Shown piece by piece: positions 21,074-25,025 of a stretch of DNA of 25,025 nucleotides (within the stretch, counting starts at the first letter, position 1; the number at the start of each line of letters is the position of its first letter). A program made the position numbers and the translations under genes. The stretch comes from Frankiales bacterium (GTDB lineage: Bacteria > Actinomycetota > Actinomycetes > Mycobacteriales > SCTD01), in NCBI GenBank assembly GCA_025464795.1, contig JAODNB010000105.1:1-25025 (forward strand), written 5' to 3'. A model generated the notes under the pieces. That model was given only the letters and a program-made list of their open reading frames with translations, was not told the DNA's origin and did no database searches.

Positions 21074-21585
21074 ACCTGCTCTCGTTCGTCCGGGACATCC
21101 CGGACTACCCGCAGCCCGGGATCGTCTTCAAGGACCTGACGCCGCTGTTCGCCGACGCCGCTGCCTTCGCTGCCGCGATCAGGTCCCTGGCTGACGGGCA
21201 CACGGGCCCCGGCGAGGTGGACAAGGTCGTCGGGGTCGAGGCCCGCGGCTTCTTGCTGGCGGGCCCCGTCGCGGTCGCGCTCGGCGCGGGCGTGGTGCCC
21301 GTGCGCAAGCCCGGCAAGCTCCCCGGTCCGGTCCACGAGCGGTCCTACGAGCTCGAGTACGGCAGCAACACCCTCGAGGTCCTGCAGGACGCCTTCGTCC
21401 CGGGCGAGCGGGTGCTGGTCATCGACGACGTCCTCGCGACCGGAGGCACCGCTGCCGCAGCCGTGCACCTCGTGCAGGAGTGCGGGGCGACCGTCGTCGG
21501 CGTCGCCTTCCTGCTCGAGCTGGCCTTCCTGGACGGGCGCGCGGCCCTCGACGGCGTACCCGTGCACGCCGTTCTCACCGTCTGA
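21070..21585 (+). CDS. apt: Adenine phosphoribosyltransferase
   Basis: 171-residue type I phosphoribosyltransferase that turns adenine and PRPP into AMP (purine salvage, cytosol). The PRPP loop is VLVIDDVLATGGTA (116-129). FVRDIPDYPQPGIVFKDLTPLF at the N-terminus, GVEARGFLLAGPVA and RKPGKLPGPVHERSYELEYG (the flexible hood loop) are typical Apt sequence. The start is a TTG at 21070 overlapping the secF stop (TTGA); no ATG or GTG lies ahead of the conserved FVRDIPDYP, so TTG is the best choice. The A-rich purine run AAGAAGAAG of the secF tail may act as a weak Shine-Dalgarno. Placement directly before relA is conserved in actinobacteria. Confidence 0.96.
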   Translation: MNLLSFVRDIPDYPQPGIVFKDLTPLFADAAAFAAAIRSLADGHTGPGEVDKVVGVEARGFLLAGPVAVALGAGVVPVRKPGKLPGPVHERSYELEYGSNTLEVLQDAFVPGERVLVIDDVLATGGTAAAAVHLVQECGATVVGVAFLLELAFLDGRAALDGVPVHAVLTV

Positions 21586-21596
21586 GCGTGGCCCCG

Positions 21597-21602
21597 TAGA
21601 CT
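21597..21602 (+). promoter_or_regulatory. Putative -10 box TAGACT of relA
   Basis: TAGACT lies 26 bases before the relA ATG in the 43-bp gap after apt. It is identical in sequence to the pdxS box (GTAGACTGG in both). A strong Shine-Dalgarno (GGGAGGAGGAG, 21615-21625) follows, so this transcript is led rather than leaderless. Confidence 0.6.
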
Positions 21603-21628
21603 GGGGGCTCGTACGGGAGGAGGAGCGC

Positions 21629-23965
21629 ATGGCACCTGACGCGCCCCCGCCCGCCCCGGCCGAGGATGCCCTCCAGGTCGACCTCGACGACCACGACCGG
21701 CTCCCGGCGGCCAGCACCGGCACGCCCAGCGGCCGCCGGGTGCGCGCCCGGCTCGCCCGACTGACGGCGCCGCAGAAGCCCGGTGCGGCCCCGCCGGTGC
21801 TCGAGCCGCTGCTGCGCACCATCAAGACCAGCCACCCAAAGGCGGACACCCGGCACGTCGTGCGGGCCTACGAGATCGCCGAGCAGATGCACGGCGACCA
21901 GCGCCGTCGCTCGGGCGATCTCTACATCACGCACCCGCTGGCGGTGACGACCATCCTGGCCGAGCTCGGCATGGACACCACCACCCTGGTCGCGGCGCTC
22001 CTGCACGACACCGTCGAGGACACCCCGTACACCCTCGAGGACGTTCAGGAGGAGTTCGGCGAGGACGTCGCGCACCTCGTCGACGGCGTCACCAAGCTCG
22101 ACAAGATCAAGTACGGCGAGCACGCCGAGGCCGAGACGATCCGCAAGATGGTCGTGGCCATGGCCCGGGACCCGCGGGTGCTCGTCATCAAGCTCGCCGA
22201 CCGGCTCCACAACATGCGGACCCTGCGCTACCTGAAGCAGGAGAAGCAGGAGCGCATCGCCACCACGACGCTCGAGATCTTCGCACCGCTGGCCCACCGC
22301 CTCGGCATGAACACCATCAAGTGGGAGCTCGAGGACCTGGCCTTCGCGACGCTGTACCCGAAGCGGTACGACGAGATCGTCCGGCTGGTGGCGGACCGTG
22401 CCCCTTCGCGTGGCACGCAGCTGCAGGAGATCGTGGACAAGGTCAGCGCCGACCTGAAGGCCGCGAAGATCACCGCGACGGTCACCGGCCGACCGAAGCA
22501 CTACTACTCGATCTACCAGAAGATGATCGTCCGCGGCCGCGAGTTCACCGACATCTACGACCTCATCGGCATCCGCATCACGGTCGAGAACGTGCGCGAC
22601 TGCTACGCGACCCTGGGCACGATCCATGCCCTGTGGAGCCCCGTCCCCGGGCGCTTCAAGGACTACATCGCGATGCCCAAGTTCAACATGTACCAGTCGC
22701 TGCACACGTCGGTGATCGGGCCCGAGGGCAAGCCCGTCGAGCTGCAGATCCGCACGGCCGAGATGCACAAGCGTGCGGAGTACGGCATCGCTGCGCACTG
22801 GAAGTACAAGGAGTCCGGTGACGCACCAGGCACCGCCGCGCCGGCCAAGGGCGACGACATGGCCTGGCTGCGGCAGCTGCTCGACTGGCAGAAGGAGGCG
22901 GCGGACCCGGGGGAGTTCCTGGACTCCCTGCGCTTCGACCTGCACAGCGCCGAGGTGTTCGTGTTCACGCCCAAGGGCGACGTGGTGTCGCTGCCTGCCG
23001 GTGCGACTCCCGTCGACTTCGCCTACGGCGTGCACACCGAGGTGGGTCACCGCTGCATCGGCGCGCGGGTCAACGGGCGTCTGGTGCCGCTGGAGTCCAC
23101 CCTCGACAACGGGGACGTGGTCGAGATCTTCACGTCCAAGGCCGAGACGGCCCACCCGTCGCAGGACTGGCTGCAGTTCGTCAAGAGCCCCCGGGCCCGC
23201 AACAAGATCCGCCAGTGGTTCGCCAAGGAGCGCCGCGAGGACGCCGTCGAGAACGGCAAGGACGCCATCGGTCGCGCGATGCGCAAGGCGGGGCTGCCGC
23301 TGCAGCGACTGCTCGGCGGCGACGCCCTGCTCAACCTGGCCAAGGAGATGCGGCTCGCCGACATCACGGCGCTCTACGTCGAGGTCGGTGAGGGCCGTGC
23401 CTCAGCGCAGTCGATCGTGCAGAAGATCATCGCCGGCATGGGGGGCGCGGAGGGCGCCGCCGAAGACCTCGCCGAGACCGCCGTACCGACGCGGCCCGCG
23501 CGGCCTCGCCAGCAGGGCGACCCCGGCGTGGTCGTCAAGGACGTGGACGACGTCTGGGTCAAGCTGGCGAAGTGCTGCACCCCGGTCCCCGGTGACGACG
23601 TCGTCGGCTTCGTCACCCGTGGCCGAGGAGTGTCCGTGCACCGTCGGGACTGCACGAACGCGGGCGACATCCTGGCCGATCCTGCACGGCTGGTCGAGGT
23701 CGAGTGGGCACCGACGGCCGGTTCGCTGTTCCTGGTGAACATCCAGGTCGAAGCGCTGGACCGCACCCGTCTGCTGTCCGACGTCACGCGGGTGCTGTCG
23801 GACGCGCACGTGAACATCCTGTCCGCGACGGTGACGACGACCCGCGACCGGGTGGCGGTCTCGCGCTTCTCCTTCGAGATGGCCGACCCCAAGCACATGG
23901 GTCACCTGCTCAACCAGGTGCGCGGGGTCGAGGGCGTCTACGACGCCTACCGGGTCACCTCCTAG
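21629..23965 (+). CDS. relA: Bifunctional (p)ppGpp synthetase/hydrolase (RelA/SpoT, Rel)
   Basis: 778 residues, full-length long RSH. Domain order: HD hydrolase (about 75-225) with ITHPLAV (His102), HDTVEDT (126-132) and DRLHNMRTL (191-199), all active-site residues present; synthetase (about 270-395) with YYSIYQKM, FTDIYDLIGIRI and RFKD (342-345), the RxKD form usual in bifunctional enzymes; TGS (about 443-505); helical and zinc-finger region with Cys649-Cys650 in AKCCTPVPGDD and HRRDCTN; ACT domain (700-778). It should both make and degrade (p)ppGpp, with the C-terminal half sensing uncharged tRNA on the ribosome. The N-terminal 60 residues are Pro/Ala-rich and variable. ATG 21629 has a strong Shine-Dalgarno and its own TAGACT promoter. 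Confidence 0.98.
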   Translation: MAPDAPPPAPAEDALQVDLDDHDRLPAASTGTPSGRRVRARLARLTAPQKPGAAPPVLEPLLRTIKTSHPKADTRHVVRAYEIAEQMHGDQRRRSGDLYITHPLAVTTILAELGMDTTTLVAALLHDTVEDTPYTLEDVQEEFGEDVAHLVDGVTKLDKIKYGEHAEAETIRKMVVAMARDPRVLVIKLADRLHNMRTLRYLKQEKQERIATTTLEIFAPLAHRLGMNTIKWELEDLAFATLYPKRYDEIVRLVADRAPSRGTQLQEIVDKVSADLKAAKITATVTGRPKHYYSIYQKMIVRGREFTDIYDLIGIRITVENVRDCYATLGTIHALWSPVPGRFKDYIAMPKFNMYQSLHTSVIGPEGKPVELQIRTAEMHKRAEYGIAAHWKYKESGDAPGTAAPAKGDDMAWLRQLLDWQKEAADPGEFLDSLRFDLHSAEVFVFTPKGDVVSLPAGATPVDFAYGVHTEVGHRCIGARVNGRLVPLESTLDNGDVVEIFTSKAETAHPSQDWLQFVKSPRARNKIRQWFAKERREDAVENGKDAIGRAMRKAGLPLQRLLGGDALLNLAKEMRLADITALYVEVGEGRASAQSIVQKIIAGMGGAEGAAEDLAETAVPTRPARPRQQGDPGVVVKDVDDVWVKLAKCCTPVPGDDVVGFVTRGRGVSVHRRDCTNAGDILADPARLVEVEWAPTAGSLFLVNIQVEALDRTRLLSDVTRVLSDAHVNILSATVTTTRDRVAVSRFSFEMADPKHMGHLLNQVRGVEGVYDAYRVTS

Positions 23966-24033
23966 CTCCTGCGGTCCCACACTCTGCGGCGGTATGCCCC
24001 ATGCTGACCGGCGACGCCACTCGGGCGCCGCGC

Positions 24034-24049
24034 AGACAGGAGCACCTCC
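24034..24049 (+). promoter_or_regulatory. Shine-Dalgarno of the DUF805 gene in a short self-complementary stretch
   Basis: AGACAGGAG (24034-24042) matches the secD Shine-Dalgarno context (18185-18193) exactly. GGAG (24039-24042) can pair with CTCC (24046-24049), though the CAC loop is only 3 bases. GTG 24050 follows at once. No promoter is evident in the 84-bp gap after relA. Confidence 0.4.
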
Positions 24050-24475
24050 GTGGACCTCATGACAGCCGTGAAGACCGTCCTGGGCAAGTACGCCGACTTC
24101 TCCGGCCGGGCCCGTCGCTCGGAGTACTGGTACTGGACCCTGGCCGTGGGCCTGGCCATCATCGGCCTGGAGATCGTTGCCCTGGTGCTCGCAGCGGTCG
24201 CCAGGCCCCTCGGGATCCTGGTGCTCGTCGCCGTCGTCATCGTCGGCCTGGGGGCCATCGTGCCCGGGTTGGCGGTCGGCTGCCGCCGGCTCCACGACAC
24301 CGGCAAGTCCGGCTGGCTGCTCCTGCTGGGCATCATCCCGTTCGGAGGCATCGTGGTGCTGGTGTTCATGGTCATGGACAGCACGCCGGGCGACAACCAG
24401 TACGGTCCGAACCCCAAGGGGATCGGCGGCTACGGCCAAGCGCCCATGGGCTACGGCCCGCCGCCGACCCAGTAG
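24050..24475 (+). CDS. DUF805 membrane protein
   Basis: 141 residues. The family signature is clear: KYADFSGRARRSEYWYWTL (13-31) at the N-terminus, CRRLHDTGKSGWLLLLGIIP (78-97) between helices and DSTPGDNQYGPNPKG (110-124) after the last helix. Three or four hydrophobic helices lie at about 30-50, 54-76 and 88-109. The tail is Gly/Pro/Tyr-rich. DUF805 has no established function; it is a small inner-membrane protein found in many bacteria. GTG 24050 is favoured by AGGAG seven bases upstream; ATG 24059 would drop three residues. The gene converges on the cyclophilin gene with only 7 bases between stops, and no clear terminator separates them. Confidence 0.93.
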   Translation: MDLMTAVKTVLGKYADFSGRARRSEYWYWTLAVGLAIIGLEIVALVLAAVARPLGILVLVAVVIVGLGAIVPGLAVGCRRLHDTGKSGWLLLLGIIPFGGIVVLVFMVMDSTPGDNQYGPNPKGIGGYGQAPMGYGPPPTQ

Positions 24476-24482
24476 GTCTGCG

Positions 24483-25025
24483 CTAGGAGACCGTCACCGT
24501 CTTGATCTGCACCGGGAGCTTGGGCGCACCGTCGCCGCTCGGGTTCGAGCCGCCGGCAGCGATCTTGTCCAGGACGTCGAGGCCCTTGGTGATCGTCCCG
24601 AACGGGGTGTAGCTCGGCGGGAGCTGGGTGTCCTTGTAGACCAGGAAGAACTGGCTCCCGTTGGTGCCGGGGCCGGCGTTGGCCATCGCGACCGTGCCCT
24701 TCGGGTAGACCGCACCCTTGAGGTTCTCGTCAGCGAACGCGTAGCCAGGACCCCCGCCGCCCGTACCGCTCGGGTCACCGCACTGGAGCACGTAGATGCC
24801 GGACGTGGTGAGCCGGTGGCACTTGGTGCCGTCGAAGTACTTCTGCTTGGCCAGGAAGGTGAAGCTGTTGACCGTGCAGGGCGCCTTCTTGGCGCTCAGC
24901 GACAGGTCGATCTCGCCCTGGTTGGTGGTCATCGTGATGGTGGCCGGCTTCGCCGTCTCCACCTTGGACGTCGGCGGCTTGCCCGTGACCTTCTTGGAGG
25001 CCGCTGCGGCGGTCGTGTAGGTGCA
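24483..25025 (-). CDS. ppiB: Cyclophilin-type peptidyl-prolyl isomerase, membrane-anchored or exported, 5' end beyond window
   Basis: 180 codons plus stop are present; the frame stays open to the right edge (the last codon reads Cys), so the N-terminus, probably with a membrane anchor, is missing. The linker CTYTTAAAASKKVTGKPP leads to the cyclophilin domain: ATITMTTNQGEIDLSLSA, APCTVNSFTFLAKQKYFDGT, CHRLTT (the Arg of the active site), GIYVLQCGDPSGTG, FADENL, GTVAMANAG, GSQFFLVY and YTPFGTI. In place of the usual GFMxQGGD, this clade has GIYVLQCGD. An internal GTG at 24962 could be mistaken for a start but leaves out a conserved linker. The enzyme speeds cis/trans proline isomerisation, probably of proteins outside the membrane. 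Position beside relA matches ppiB of M. tuberculosis. Confidence 0.92.
   Translation of the reverse strand, partial: CTYTTAAAASKKVTGKPPTSKVETAKPATITMTTNQGEIDLSLSAKKAPCTVNSFTFLAKQKYFDGTKCHRLTTSGIYVLQCGDPSGTGGGGPGYAFADENLKGAVYPKGTVAMANAGPGTNGSQFFLVYKDTQLPPSYTPFGTITKGLDVLDKIAAGGSNPSGDGAPKLPVQIKTVTVS

Noticed and set aside
24009..24030. CGGCG ... CGCCG stem after relA as terminator
   Set aside because: Five pairs with a 12-base loop; such stems are expected by chance at this GC content.
24475..24492. GGTCT ... AGACC inverted repeat between DUF805 and the cyclophilin gene
   Set aside because: Only 5 bp, inside both gene ends; too weak to call a terminator.
1..25025. CRISPR arrays, tRNA or rRNA genes, IS elements, phage or defence islands
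   Set aside because: None seen on either strand; no spaced identical repeats, transposase or integrase motifs, and composition is even across the window.

Overview
This is a GC-rich stretch of chromosome from an actinobacterium (Actinomycetota, class Actinomycetes). The evidence is strong G/C bias at third codon positions, frequent GTG and TTG starts, -10 boxes of the TANNNT type placed 6-7 nt before ATG codons, and a gene order that matches a core block I know from Mycobacterium tuberculosis: thrS, HIT hydrolase, pgsA, PIM acyltransferase, pimA ... pdxS, pdxT, yebC ... ruvC, ruvA, ruvB ... secD, secF ... apt, relA, cyclophilin. The phosphatidylinositol mannoside (PIM) genes point to a PIM-making lineage. 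I cannot name the genus.

Layout. 1-1187 (-): 5' part of a secreted penicillin-acylase-family hydrolase, cut by the left edge, divergent from an OsmC-type peroxidase (1294-1731). 1773-4230: thrS overlapping a HIT-family nucleotide hydrolase/phosphorylase, closed by a perfect 12-bp inverted repeat that also faces the end of a reverse-strand EF-G-like GTPase (4285-6393). 6476-9768: pgsA, acyltransferase, pimA and a small LemA-like membrane protein, the PI/PIM operon. 9854-10873: DUF3048 (YerB-like) lipoprotein. 10905-13145: pdxS-pdxT (PLP synthase) leading into yebC. 13142-15674 (-): a two-gene insert in the core block, an HD-GYP membrane protein and a PQQ-dependent sugar dehydrogenase-like lipoprotein. 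15809-18039: ruvC-ruvA-ruvB. 18204-21585: secD-secF-apt. 21629-23965: bifunctional relA/rel. 24050-24475: DUF805 membrane protein. 24483-25025 (-): membrane-anchored or exported cyclophilin, cut by the right edge. No gene-free stretch exceeds 300 bp; the longest is 18040-18203.

How it works together: most neighbours are tightly coupled through GTGA, ATGA or TTGA overlaps. The operons cover tRNA charging, inner-membrane PI/PIM lipid synthesis, vitamin B6 synthesis, Holliday-junction resolution, Sec export, adenine salvage and the stringent response.

I found no convincing new defence or mobile system. The less ordinary signals are small: (i) two near-identical hairpin elements filling the pimA-lemA-like and ruvC-ruvA gaps from stop codon to start codon; (ii) a duplicated yebC start with a 9-codon mini-ORF; (iii) three 9-bp tandem repeats between the HD-GYP gene and ruvC; (iv) a structured secD leader with the Shine-Dalgarno in a hairpin, at the place where yajC is missing; (v) a Thr/Pro-rich insert in SecD; and (vi) an EF-G-like GTPase lacking the usual catalytic His.
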